This document shows positions 19,881 to 29,011 of a stretch of DNA of 64,000 nt, one piece after another. Location: assembly GCA_026414365.1 (NCBI GenBank), contig JAOAJD010000001.1, positions 250,144 through 314,143 of the forward strand, in the 5' to 3' direction. The translations under genes and the position numbers were made by a program. Source of the DNA: Candidatus Iainarchaeum sp. (GTDB lineage Archaea > Iainarchaeota > Iainarchaeia > Iainarchaeales > SKW153). Under the pieces are notes generated by a model, which was not told the DNA's origin, ran no database searches, and saw nothing but the letters and a program-made list of their open reading frames with translations. The first letter of the stretch is position 1. Each line of letters opens with the position of its first letter.

Positions 19881-20149
19881 AAAAAAATGAAAAATATTAA
19901 AATAATTAAAAACACTGCTGTTGCAAAAGTTCTATCATAATAAGCTAACAAAGCTGGTAAAAGTGGAGCTAATATTAAATAACTTGCATGGTGAGGCCAT
20001 CTGTTCACAACTAAAACACCATATATGGCACCTAAAGTAAATATAATAAAAAGAGAAGCAACAAAGTTAGAAATTGCAGATGTTATTTTACTAGAAATTT
20101 TATTATATAACGAATCAATTTTGCTACCTTTGTCTTTTTCTTTACCCAT
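19877..20149 (-). CDS. Small multi-TM membrane protein
   Basis: Three hydrophobic segments; overlaps the HTH gene start by 4 nt. Confidence 0.6.
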   Translation of the reverse strand: MGKEKDKGSKIDSLYNKISSKITSAISNFVASLFIIFTLGAIYGVLVVNRWPHHASYLILAPLLPALLAYYDRTFATAVFLIILIFFIFL

Positions 20150-20307
20150 ATCTAAATAATCTATTTTTTAAATATTAAAAATTTTCTATATTCAAAAAAT
20201 TTTGTTATTTAGAAAAAAGCCTTTAAGAAATATAAAAAAAACTTAAAAAACTTAAAATTTGTCATTAAATAAAGATTTTATAATGATTAGTAATAATAAT
20301 TTAAATT

Positions 20308-20694
20308 ATGGCAGAAAAAACGATAACCCTAAAAGAAAAGAGTACTGAGATACAAAAAGGCATCCCTATTGTAACAACTAATGAAATTGATGGTTATGAA
20401 ATCTTGGAAGTAAAAGGTTTAGTGTGGGCAAGTTCTGTAAAGGCAAAATCAATATTTAAAGATATAATTGCGATGTTTAGAATAATGTGGGGTGGGGATG
20501 TTGATGAATATTGGGAACTAGTAAATGAAGCAAGGCATGAGATTTTAGAAAAATTAAACAAGAATGCAAAAGAAATTGATGCTAACGGAATAATAGGATT
20601 AAAGCTTGTAACCTCACAAATCGTACCAGGAACTGTGGAAATAATGGCATATGGTACTGCTGTAAAGATAGAACCAAAAAGAAAGAGCAGATAG
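20308..20694 (+). CDS. YbjQ/UPF0145-like protein
   Basis: PIVTTNEIDGYEILEVKGLVWASSV...EARHEILEKLNKNAKEIDANGIIGLKL. Confidence 0.8.
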   Translation: MAEKTITLKEKSTEIQKGIPIVTTNEIDGYEILEVKGLVWASSVKAKSIFKDIIAMFRIMWGGDVDEYWELVNEARHEILEKLNKNAKEIDANGIIGLKLVTSQIVPGTVEIMAYGTAVKIEPKRKSR

Positions 20695-21152
20695 TGGATA
20701 AAATGAACAAAGGCTATTTGTTGAAAACAGTTAAAATAATACTTTTTTTTGTGATAACTTATGCTATAATATATTTAATTGGTAGATATAGTCCTCTTTT
20801 AGATTTTCCTTTTTCCAATAATGATTGGATTTTTAGAAGTGATTATATGTTAATAACAATGCCAATAGTAGGTTTCTTTTTTTCTATATTGGCAATAGAA
20901 TGGACAAATAATTTTTTCGAAGAAAAATACGGAGACTCTGTATTTTTTCCGTTATTTATTTGGCTTTTTGGAATACCTTCTTATTATATAGCAATCTACT
21001 TTTATATGGGTAACATAAAATATTTGGGTGGTAATGTAGAGTTTAATTTTTTAGATCTATTCATTAATTCACAATATATTTACTTTCTAATTTCTGCAAC
21101 GTTCGGATGGATATTTTATAAAATAGACAACTTTTTGTTTAATAGAAAATAA
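20694..21152 (+). CDS. Multi-TM membrane protein
   Basis: Several hydrophobic helices; no family recognised. Confidence 0.55.
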   Translation: MDKMNKGYLLKTVKIILFFVITYAIIYLIGRYSPLLDFPFSNNDWIFRSDYMLITMPIVGFFFSILAIEWTNNFFEEKYGDSVFFPLFIWLFGIPSYYIAIYFYMGNIKYLGGNVEFNFLDLFINSQYIYFLISATFGWIFYKIDNFLFNRK

Positions 21153-21160
21153 AGATCTAA

Positions 21161-22408
21161 ATGTTAAAATTTTATATTGAAGGATATGGCTGTTCACTTG
21201 CAAAAAGCGAGACAGAACAAATAATAGAATTTCTAAAACAAAGAAATTTTCTAATAGTAAACAACCCAAAAGAAGCAGATTACATAATAATAAACTGCTG
21301 TGGAGTCAAAGAAACTACTGAAAAAAGAATGTTAAGTAGGATAGAATATCTAAATGAAAACAAGAAGAAACTCGCAAAAATTATCTCTTTTGGTTGTCTG
21401 TCAATTATAAATCCTGATAAAATAAAAGAGATAGATAAAGATATAATAACAGTAGGTACAAAACTAGAAGAACTCTGTGAAGTTTTAGAAATTGAAGAAG
21501 AAAGATTTTCCCCAGCTCTGGCAGCAAGAGTTAAGAGTGATTACATAGGAATAATACCAATAGCAACAGGATGTTTAAAAAATTGTAGTTATTGCGCAGT
21601 AAAACAAGCAAGAGGAAATCTAAGAAGTTATGAAAAAAAAGAAATAATTGAGTCAATCAAAGCTCAAATTAAAACAAAAAAAGAGTTTTGGTTGACTGCT
21701 CAAGACTGCGGTTGTTATGGCTTGGACATAGATACAAATATTTATGAACTACTTAAAGAAATCACAAAGATAGACGAAAAATTTAGAGTGAGAATCGGAA
21801 TGATTAATCCGTCATATGCAAAAGTTTTCATTGACAAAATATTACCTCTGTTTGAAAGCGGAAAATTGTATAGGTTTTTACACCTTCCTGTGCAATCTGG
21901 AAGCAATAAAATTTTGGATTATATGAATAGAGGATATACAAGAGAAGATTTTTTAGAAATTTCTAAAAAGATAAGGGATTGCTATCAAGACTTTACTATA
22001 GCTACAGATATCATAGTTGGATTTCCTGGTGAAGACGAAAAAGAGTTCAGAGAAACATTGGATTTATTATATGAGGTTAAACCAAATATTGTAAATATCT
22101 CAAGATTTGGCCCAAGACCAAAAACAAAAGCCAAAAGAATGAAGCAAATAGACAGTAAAATAAAGAAAGAAAGAAGTAGGATAGTCAGCGCAATATCAAA
22201 GAAAATAAGCCTTGAGGAAAATGAAAAAATGTTAGGTAAAATAGATGAAGCATACTTTTCAGAAATTGGAAAAAACAACAAATATGTTGGCAGAGTATCC
22301 AACTATAGAGCGGTCATAACAAAAGAAAACTTTTTAGGCAAATTCGCTAAAATAAAAATAAACAAGTACAGAGAGACATACTTAGAGGGCGAACCGATCT
22401 ATATTTAA
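21161..22408 (+). CDS. tRNA threonylcarbamoyladenosine methylthiotransferase (MtaB/CDKAL1-like radical SAM)
   Basis: FYIEGYGCSLAKSE, radical SAM CLKNCSYCAVK, C-terminal TRAM-like region. Confidence 0.9.
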   Translation: MLKFYIEGYGCSLAKSETEQIIEFLKQRNFLIVNNPKEADYIIINCCGVKETTEKRMLSRIEYLNENKKKLAKIISFGCLSIINPDKIKEIDKDIITVGTKLEELCEVLEIEEERFSPALAARVKSDYIGIIPIATGCLKNCSYCAVKQARGNLRSYEKKEIIESIKAQIKTKKEFWLTAQDCGCYGLDIDTNIYELLKEITKIDEKFRVRIGMINPSYAKVFIDKILPLFESGKLYRFLHLPVQSGSNKILDYMNRGYTREDFLEISKKIRDCYQDFTIATDIIVGFPGEDEKEFRETLDLLYEVKPNIVNISRFGPRPKTKAKRMKQIDSKIKKERSRIVSAISKKISLEENEKMLGKIDEAYFSEIGKNNKYVGRVSNYRAVITKENFLGKFAKIKINKYRETYLEGEPIYI

Positions 22409-22435
22409 ATAATTTTTTAATTTTATTATTTAGTA

Positions 22436-23167
22436 GTGATTTTTTTGATTAGAGAAACATTTGACTGTTACAAGAATAATTTTACTATAGCTCTCTTGTT
22501 TGGAGTGTTGTTAATATTTTTGCCTATATTCATATATGCCTCAGAGATAAACATAGAAGCTGGTAGCATACTTCTTGATTATTCAATAATGTCTAAAGAT
22601 AGCAGCTCCTTTGTATTATCAGTAATAATAATTCTTATATTTTTACTGTTTTATAGTACACTAACCACATTAATGATATTTGCTGTTAGAAGAGAGATAT
22701 CAAAGTCTAAAACAAAATATAGCATATTAGAACAGATCGAAAAATTTTCGTTTAAAATATTTGCTTTTTATCTAATATTACTTCTAATTATCTTCTCAAT
22801 AAATTTTATAATATTAAGTAACCGACTTAATATTATCTTAGGTCTTGTTATATCTACGATAATAGCAATAATAACATATTTTGTACCACAATCAATAATA
22901 ATAGATGAATTTAGCCTAACTAGTGCATTGGCAGCAAACCTAGATTTTATTAGGAGAAAATCAGATTATTTTATTTATGCACTTGCAGCAGGATTTTTAC
23001 TATTCCTGTTAGTTGTAATAGCCGAGTTTATAATAGATAGTATATTTGGTTTTGGATATTATTTAACTCCGATACTATCTGCAATCTTTGTTGTGCCTTT
23101 CCTTGAGTCATTGAAAACAGTTATATATTTAAGTAAGTTTGAGCTTCTTCTGACAAGAAAAAAATAA
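22436..23167 (+). CDS. Multi-TM membrane protein (similar in style to the proteins at 36082 and 37254)
   Basis: Repeated hydrophobic helices; PQSIIIDEFSLTSAL. Confidence 0.6.
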   Translation: MIFLIRETFDCYKNNFTIALLFGVLLIFLPIFIYASEINIEAGSILLDYSIMSKDSSSFVLSVIIILIFLLFYSTLTTLMIFAVRREISKSKTKYSILEQIEKFSFKIFAFYLILLLIIFSINFIILSNRLNIILGLVISTIIAIITYFVPQSIIIDEFSLTSALAANLDFIRRKSDYFIYALAAGFLLFLLVVIAEFIIDSIFGFGYYLTPILSAIFVVPFLESLKTVIYLSKFELLLTRKK

Positions 23168-23170
23168 AGA

Positions 23171-23659
23171 ATGATAAAAATGGATACAGTTGAGATAGAC
23201 CATATTGACAGAAAGATAATCGAACATTTACTTCTAGATGGAAGAGTTTCTTTTAGCAGCATAGCAAAACAAATGAATATAACAGACGTGGCAATAAAAA
23301 AAAGATTTGAAAGATTAGTAAAGAAGGGTATAGTAAAGTCAATAAAGGCTGAATTGGATCTTAGGATGCTAGGCTATGAGAATCCGATGTATGTTCAAAT
23401 AAAATACGACCTTTCTAAAAAAAAGGACATAATTAAACAATTATCATCTATGGATATTGTAGTTGAGATATGCGAGACAATAGGAAAATATAATTTACTG
23501 GTTAAGATTGTTTTACCAAAACTTGAAGACGCTACTAAAGCTATAGAAAAGATAGGTTCTATTGATGGAATAATAGAGATTGAGTCAATGGTAGTTATAA
23601 ATGAAATAAAATGCTTCAATAGTCTACCAACTATGCCATTACAAAAAAAAATAAAATAG
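23171..23659 (+). CDS. Lrp/AsnC-family transcriptional regulator
   Basis: IDHIDRKIIEHLLLDGRVSFSSIAKQMNITDVAIKKRFERLVKKGIVK and ligand-binding-like C-terminal domain. Confidence 0.88.
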   Translation: MIKMDTVEIDHIDRKIIEHLLLDGRVSFSSIAKQMNITDVAIKKRFERLVKKGIVKSIKAELDLRMLGYENPMYVQIKYDLSKKKDIIKQLSSMDIVVEICETIGKYNLLVKIVLPKLEDATKAIEKIGSIDGIIEIESMVVINEIKCFNSLPTMPLQKKIK

Positions 23660-23701
23660 TGTTTGTTAGGCAATGCCTTGTTATATTTTTTTTATCAAAG
23701 A

Positions 23702-24907
23702 TTATAATATCCTATCTAATATGAAACTAGGTTCGAAATCTATAAGATCATCATAAGACTGACCTATTCCTATAAATAATATCGGTTTTTTTATAGAATG
23801 TAAAATTGAAATAGCAGTACCTCCTTTAGCATCTGCATCTACTTTGGTTAATATAAAAGCATCTATGGTTAAATGTTTATCAAACTCTCTTATTTGATTT
23901 AACAAGTTTTGTCCAGCATAAGATTCTGCTACAAACACTTTCAAATTCGGCTTTGAAACTCTGATTATCTTCTTTAATTCTTCGATGAGATTTTTGTTAG
24001 TTTCTTGTCTTCCAGCAGAATCTATCATAACTATATCTATACCATGAGATTTAGCTGCCTCTATTGCATCATAAGCAACCGCAGCAGGATCAGAACCATA
24101 GTTGTGTTTTATTAATCTTATATTAAGTTTCTTTGCATGCTCTTCTAACTGCTCTATAGAAGCTGCTCTAAAAGTATCTGAAGCCGCCCAAATAACCCTT
24201 TTGCCTCTTTTCATGAAAAGATTTGTTAATTTAGCAATAGTTGTTGTTTTTCCCGCACCGTTTGGACCCAAAAATAATATAACGTAAGGCTTCTGATTTG
24301 AAGCTTCATTAAAAATATTTGGTTTTTTAACATCCATTATATTAAATAAACATTTTTTTATCTCATTCTTTAAAAATTCAGAAATATCTGTGTTTTTGTC
24401 AACTTCTTTACCGACCAAATCCTTTTTTAAACTATTAACTATCTCTGAAGCAGTATTTTGCTCTACGTCAGCTTCAAGCAAAGATAATTCTAAATCCAAA
24501 AGCAAATCTTCTATATCTTTCTCAGAGATCTTTATTTTGCTAGATATTATACTTTTAACTCTAGTCTCTAAAGATACTTTTGCTTTTATTTCTCTCTTAT
24601 CTTCAACCTTTAATTTCTCAAACTTTTGCTCTTTATCAGTTGTCTCTTTTGCTTTTTCGCTCTCTCTAAACTCATCTTTTACAAAGATTTTTACGGGCTG
24701 TTTAGTAATTTCTTCCTTTTGCAACCCTGTTTCATCCAATTTATTTTGCAAATCTGAAGTAACTATTTTTTGTTCTTCAAATAAAAGATCTTCTTTAGTA
24801 ATTTGCCTTTGTAGCTCTGACTCTGACAACTCTTTCTCTTTAGAAAATATCTTTTCTTTTAATTTTTCTTTAAAATTTGATATTTTTTTCTTTAAAAATT
24901 CAAACAT
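23702..24907 (-). CDS. ftsY: Signal recognition particle receptor FtsY
   Basis: GPNGAGKTTTIAKL, SDTFRAASIEQLEEHAKKL, DSAGRQETNKNL, TKVDADAKGG. Confidence 0.95.
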   Translation of the reverse strand: MFEFLKKKISNFKEKLKEKIFSKEKELSESELQRQITKEDLLFEEQKIVTSDLQNKLDETGLQKEEITKQPVKIFVKDEFRESEKAKETTDKEQKFEKLKVEDKREIKAKVSLETRVKSIISSKIKISEKDIEDLLLDLELSLLEADVEQNTASEIVNSLKKDLVGKEVDKNTDISEFLKNEIKKCLFNIMDVKKPNIFNEASNQKPYVILFLGPNGAGKTTTIAKLTNLFMKRGKRVIWAASDTFRAASIEQLEEHAKKLNIRLIKHNYGSDPAAVAYDAIEAAKSHGIDIVMIDSAGRQETNKNLIEELKKIIRVSKPNLKVFVAESYAGQNLLNQIREFDKHLTIDAFILTKVDADAKGGTAISILHSIKKPILFIGIGQSYDDLIDFEPSFILDRIL

Positions 24908-24912
24908 AGCTA

Positions 24913-25359
24913 CTACTGCTTCTTAGATTTTATAACTTTACTGATGACTTGATTCAAGCTTGCTAAATTCTGAGAAATTTGCATAAATTCTTTTTGTGTT
25001 TTTTCAAGCTCTTTTTTAATCTCTTCATTTTTTGTGTTTAAGATCTTTTTAGCATCTTCTTTTGAGATTTCTTCAAAGACACCTGCAGGTAAACCAAACA
25101 AAAACTTGTTAGAATCTTCTATTTTTGCTTTAACATATATGCCTGCACCTAAAGAAACATATATTGGTGAATTAACCTTTTCAATTTCATCCAAACATTG
25201 TTCTACAACAGAAATCTCTTCAGACACAGACCTTAAAGCACCGACTTTTGATTCTAACATAGATAACTTTCTCTTTTCGTTTTCATACATTGCTATAACT
25301 TGTTCAAAACTCAATTGTATTTCTTTTTTTTCGTTTTCTTTCTTAACCATCATTATCAC
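24913..25359 (-). CDS. pfdA: Prefoldin alpha subunit
   Basis: Paired coiled coils around IYVSLGAGIYVKAKIEDSNKFLFGLPAGVFEE. Confidence 0.85.
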   Translation of the reverse strand: MIMMVKKENEKKEIQLSFEQVIAMYENEKRKLSMLESKVGALRSVSEEISVVEQCLDEIEKVNSPIYVSLGAGIYVKAKIEDSNKFLFGLPAGVFEEISKEDAKKILNTKNEEIKKELEKTQKEFMQISQNLASLNQVISKVIKSKKQ

Positions 25360-25531
25360 CTAATTTATTTATTCCTTCTATTATAATATGCCTTCTGTTC
25401 AACTTATGCTCAGAACCAAACAAACATTTTATCTTCTCTTCGGCTAGCTTTTCGCTTTTTGCATCTACTATTCTAGAGAACTTGTGCTTTTGACCATTTT
25501 TAATAAAATAACCTTTAATCTCAAAATTCAT
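25343..25531 (-). CDS. 50S ribosomal protein LX (L18a/L20e)
   Basis: FEIKGYFIKNGQKHKFSRIVDAKSEKLAEEKIKCLFGSEHKLNRRHIIIEGI. Confidence 0.82.
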   Translation of the reverse strand: MNFEIKGYFIKNGQKHKFSRIVDAKSEKLAEEKIKCLFGSEHKLNRRHIIIEGINKLGDNDG

Positions 25532-26196
25532 TTCTCTGCACCTCCAAAAGCATCATTAATCCTAATTATTTCTTTTGGTGTAGTATAGCTTCCAACAAAA
25601 ACAGCGTTGCTATTCGCTAAAATATCATTTGCCACAAAAACATCACCATAATTAGCAGTACATGGTTGACCATTCACATTGAACAATCTCTTCAAAATTT
25701 GAAACTCTTTGTTATCTATATTGGGATTAACAATAAAACCTTTCTCACTAACAACCAAAGAAGAACCTACTAAGTCTGTACAACTGAAGCTTTGATGTAA
25801 AAATTTTTTTAAGCCAAAAAAATTCTTTATTTCATCAAACTCTTTTTTTGTTATAATATTACTAGCAATGCCTCCACTATTGTTCAAAGCTATGAGATTC
25901 CCATATGCTTTATTGCCCAAGGTTAATATTTCAATACCCTTTGATCTGAAGAAATCTAATTCCTCATTACTCATTAGATCAGGTGCCACGAATTTATTTC
26001 CAATACCTCTTAACATAACACCAAATAAGCTGCTATCCGCAACAGTTGCTTTTATTATTTCTACATCAAAAGTCTCAATTTTTTTTAACTCTTTTTTAGA
26101 AATATCTTTTGGCACTAAAGCTATACTGTCAGTAACCGCAGAAAAAACTCCTATAAAAGGACTGCTCTTTATTGTAAGTTTATCAATTAACATCAA
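25528..26196 (-). CDS. eif6: Translation initiation factor 6 (aIF6)
   Basis: SPFIGVFSAVTDSIALVP...GIGNKFVAPDLMSNEE...VFVGSYTTPKEIIRINDAFGG. Confidence 0.92.
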   Translation of the reverse strand: MMLIDKLTIKSSPFIGVFSAVTDSIALVPKDISKKELKKIETFDVEIIKATVADSSLFGVMLRGIGNKFVAPDLMSNEELDFFRSKGIEILTLGNKAYGNLIALNNSGGIASNIITKKEFDEIKNFFGLKKFLHQSFSCTDLVGSSLVVSEKGFIVNPNIDNKEFQILKRLFNVNGQPCTANYGDVFVANDILANSNAVFVGSYTTPKEIIRINDAFGGAEK

Positions 26197-26200
26197 ACCA

Positions 26201-26647
26201 CTATTTCATTTCTACTTTTGCTGCAAATGATTCTTTCTGTCTCTTTTCCTCTAATAATTTTTTCTCCTTCTCTTCTTTCTCTTTGTCCTTTTCATCCTTC
26301 TTTTCTTCTTTCTGCTTTTCATCCACTTTAGCTTCTTTTATTTCCTCCTTTTTCTTTTTCTCTTTTGCCAAATCTTCTTCTAATTGTTTTCCCCCTTTTA
26401 AATAAACAAAAATCTTATTATCCTTATTAAACAAGATAGCACTTACTTTTCTGGGAAAGTTTTCACTATGTTTATTTATGAACTCATTGACCTCATTACT
26501 TATGACTATATTTTTATTTTTTGTGTGTTTATAAACAAAGTCTTTGATTACTTTAATTACTCTCAATCTCCTCTTTGTCCAACTTTTTTTATACAAATCT
26601 TTTAATGGAATGATATACTCTGATTTCTCTGTTTTCATTATACTCAC
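26201..26647 (-). CDS. rpl31e: 50S ribosomal protein L31e with long charged C-terminal tail
   Basis: EYIIPLKDLYKKSWTKRRLRVIKVIKDFVYKHTKNKNIVISNEVNEFI, then K/E-rich tail. Confidence 0.85.
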   Translation of the reverse strand: MSIMKTEKSEYIIPLKDLYKKSWTKRRLRVIKVIKDFVYKHTKNKNIVISNEVNEFINKHSENFPRKVSAILFNKDNKIFVYLKGGKQLEEDLAKEKKKKEEIKEAKVDEKQKEEKKDEKDKEKEEKEKKLLEEKRQKESFAAKVEMK

Positions 26648-26895
26648 TCACCCAAGTATTTTCTTTTAAACTTCCTAGGACTCCAACCACTTTTAAATTT
26701 TCTCTTAGCCTTCTTAAGTTTTAAATATTGTTTACCAATATCAATATTCCTCCAGTGCCTTTTTGCTTTTTTTGAATATATCCTCTTTTGTGCTTTTTGC
26801 ATTATCCAAACAGGAACGTTTATTAAACCTGGAGATATTGATTTTCTCTTTGATATTAAAAATTCTTTGAAAGATGCTTCTTTATTTTTGGCCAT
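26644..26895 (-). CDS. rpl39e: 50S ribosomal protein L39e with C-terminal extension
   Basis: NVPVWIMQKAQKRIYSKKAKRHWRNIDIG, then basic extension. Confidence 0.8.
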   Translation of the reverse strand: MAKNKEASFKEFLISKRKSISPGLINVPVWIMQKAQKRIYSKKAKRHWRNIDIGKQYLKLKKAKRKFKSGWSPRKFKRKYLGE

Positions 26896-26896
26896 C

Positions 26897-27247
26897 TCAC
26901 TTCCTCCTTATCTTTATCTCTCTTTTAGGGTTTAGTTTTGAAAGCAACTCTTTAAGTTGATTATCTGTAATCTTAGAAGTTAATCTCCTAGTATTATAAA
27001 GGTATATTATCGCCTGAGCTGCCTTAAGATATAATTCTTTATTGACCAACTTTATATTTGCTAATCTTTCTCTTGCAGCATCTTCAACTAAACTTCTAAT
27101 AGTATTATCTAATTCTTCCTCTGCTTTTTTCTCAGCTAGTTGTTGTTGGATCATTTTAAGATATTGTTCCCTTATATTATTTGCATTATTTTCATTTTCC
27201 ATACAAAACCAACCATAAAATATTAAATAACAACTCCTAACCTTCAC
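26897..27247 (-). CDS. DNA-binding protein, PDCD5/TFAR19 family
   Basis: IRSLVEDAARERLANIKLVNKELYLKAAQAIIYLYNTRRLTSKITDNQLKELL. Confidence 0.88.
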   Translation of the reverse strand: MKVRSCYLIFYGWFCMENENNANNIREQYLKMIQQQLAEKKAEEELDNTIRSLVEDAARERLANIKLVNKELYLKAAQAIIYLYNTRRLTSKITDNQLKELLSKLNPKREIKIRRK

Positions 27248-27728
27248 CGGCCAAATTTATATCTCTTCTAGTGGAATTTTTGTCTAAATTAGAATTATTA
27301 CTCTCTTCAGCTTTAGTTCCGCTTTTTGCTTCTTTTACAACCTTCTCTAAAAAAGATATACCTTTTGGACTTATCTTTCTACCTTTAGGTTTTGCTTTCT
27401 CAACAAGGCCCTCCTTTTCTAATGCTTGTAAGCAGAACCTTATAACCTTACCGCTTGCTCTCCTATGATGAGGCCTTGCTCTACCTCTTCTTTTCTTACT
27501 ACCGTAGTATGTTCTAAGAGAACCAACTCCCTGAGGACCATCAACATAAAGCCTATATAAAATAGAACCCATTCTTACGTATATCCAATCTCTATTATCT
27601 GGTGCTCTTTCTTTACTACAACTTGTCTTAACATAATCTGCCCACGCTGGTTTAGCTATTTTTAATTTTAATTTTTCTGCTACTTTTTTAATAAGCAAAT
27701 CTGCAGGTATGCTAAGGATACTCATCAA
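27237..27728 (-). CDS. rps19e: 30S ribosomal protein S19e
   Basis: PAWADYVKTSCSKERAPDNRDWIYVRMGSILYRLYVDGPQGVGSLRTYYGSKKRRGRARPHHRRASGKVIRFCLQALEKEGLV. Confidence 0.95.
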   Translation of the reverse strand: MMSILSIPADLLIKKVAEKLKLKIAKPAWADYVKTSCSKERAPDNRDWIYVRMGSILYRLYVDGPQGVGSLRTYYGSKKRRGRARPHHRRASGKVIRFCLQALEKEGLVEKAKPKGRKISPKGISFLEKVVKEAKSGTKAEESNNSNLDKNSTRRDINLAGEG

Positions 27729-27736
27729 AACACCTC

Positions 27737-27800
27737 GCTCTTTTCAGAGCATTTGTTCAAATGCCCTTAAGGCACAAACTTCTATAAAAAATAGAAGTTT
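27737..27800 (-). promoter_or_regulatory. Chain of four inverted repeats in the rps19e leader
   Basis: Minus strand: AAACTTCTAT-TTTTT-ATAGAAGTTT; TGCC-TTAAG-GGCA; GCATTTG-AA-CAAATGC; GCTCT-GAAA-AGAGC, then GAGGTG before ATG. Confidence 0.6.
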
Positions 27801-27833
27801 ATAAAATAAATGAGTTAGCTAAGATTTAAAAAA

Positions 27834-28997
27834 TTACTTTTTTGCTGTGCCACTGGCACATGAATTTTTTTCAATTATCATTTCATAAAAAGATTTGGTG
27901 ATTTTTGCAACGTTTTCTATAGAAAATGCTTTGGCAAACGCATAAGAACCCTTTGAAAGCCTCTTTAAATTATTTCTATCAAAACAAAGTTCTAGTTTTT
28001 CAGCAAGCTGAACATAATTAAAAGGTTCAAATAGATATCCGTTATAATTATCTTTTATAGAATCAGGGATTGCTAAATAGTTAGCTCCAACGCAACACAA
28101 ACCTGCAGCCATGGATTCTATAATAGTTAAACCTTGTGTTTCTATTGTTGATGCAGTAACAAAAACATCATGTTTTGCTACAAATCTAGCTAAGTTTTTA
28201 CCCTTCATAGGTTTATAGAACTTGATATATTTCTCAAGATTTGCACTTTTTACTAAAGAGACTAAACTATCTAGAGCAGGCCCTGAACCAACGATTGAAA
28301 GAGAAAAATTCTTGTTCTTCTTAGCTAATAACTCAGCCGCTTTTATTAATACATCAATATTTTTTTCAAAACCTACTCTACCAAAATAAATTAATTTTAA
28401 CTTATTACCAGAAAATTTTCTTTTTTTATATTTACTAAATAGTTTAAAATTTATTGCATTCGGTAAAATTTCTGAGTTTACGCCATTCTCACTTAACAAT
28501 TTTTTCATCGCAACTGTAGGTGTAGTAACAAACTGGCAGTTATTATAAAAACTTCTTAAATAATGCCAACTTAGAATTTTTGCTAATTTGCTTCTCTTAA
28601 AAATAGGTATTGGTAAATAGACTAAAAAATCAGGGATATGCGTATGATATGTTGCTAAGAAAGGAATCTTGTGTTTCTTAGCTAAACTTAAACCTAACCA
28701 ACCAACTCCAAAAGGAGTATGAATGTGAATTATATCTGGATTAAAATTAAGCAAAGCTTCCTCAACCTCTTTTGAAAATCCAAAAAAAACTCTATACTCT
28801 TTATAAGTTGGCAAAGAAAAAGAAGGCAAGAGCAAAACTTCTTTGTTATCTCTTGAATATCTAAAAAACTCTTTGGTAGGAGATGGGGCTATAATTAAGA
28901 AGTTACTTTTTTTCATTCCTTCACATATATTTTCTATTTGAGTAACGACACCATTTATTTGAGGTAAATAGCTATCAGTAAAAACAGCAATCTTCAT
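27834..28997 (-). CDS. Glycosyltransferase family 4
   Basis: DSYLPQINGVVTQIENI, YFGRVGFEKNIDVLIKAAELL, TETQGLTIIESMAAGL-type C-terminal motif. Confidence 0.9.
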   Translation of the reverse strand: MKIAVFTDSYLPQINGVVTQIENICEGMKKSNFLIIAPSPTKEFFRYSRDNKEVLLLPSFSLPTYKEYRVFFGFSKEVEEALLNFNPDIIHIHTPFGVGWLGLSLAKKHKIPFLATYHTHIPDFLVYLPIPIFKRSKLAKILSWHYLRSFYNNCQFVTTPTVAMKKLLSENGVNSEILPNAINFKLFSKYKKRKFSGNKLKLIYFGRVGFEKNIDVLIKAAELLAKKNKNFSLSIVGSGPALDSLVSLVKSANLEKYIKFYKPMKGKNLARFVAKHDVFVTASTIETQGLTIIESMAAGLCCVGANYLAIPDSIKDNYNGYLFEPFNYVQLAEKLELCFDRNNLKRLSKGSYAFAKAFSIENVAKITKSFYEMIIEKNSCASGTAKK

Positions 28998-29011
28998 AGA
29001 GAACCCTTTAT

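Noticed and set aside
24390-24926. Plus-strand 178-aa ORF
   Set aside because: Antisense to the charged N-terminal region of FtsY; S/F-rich shadow translation
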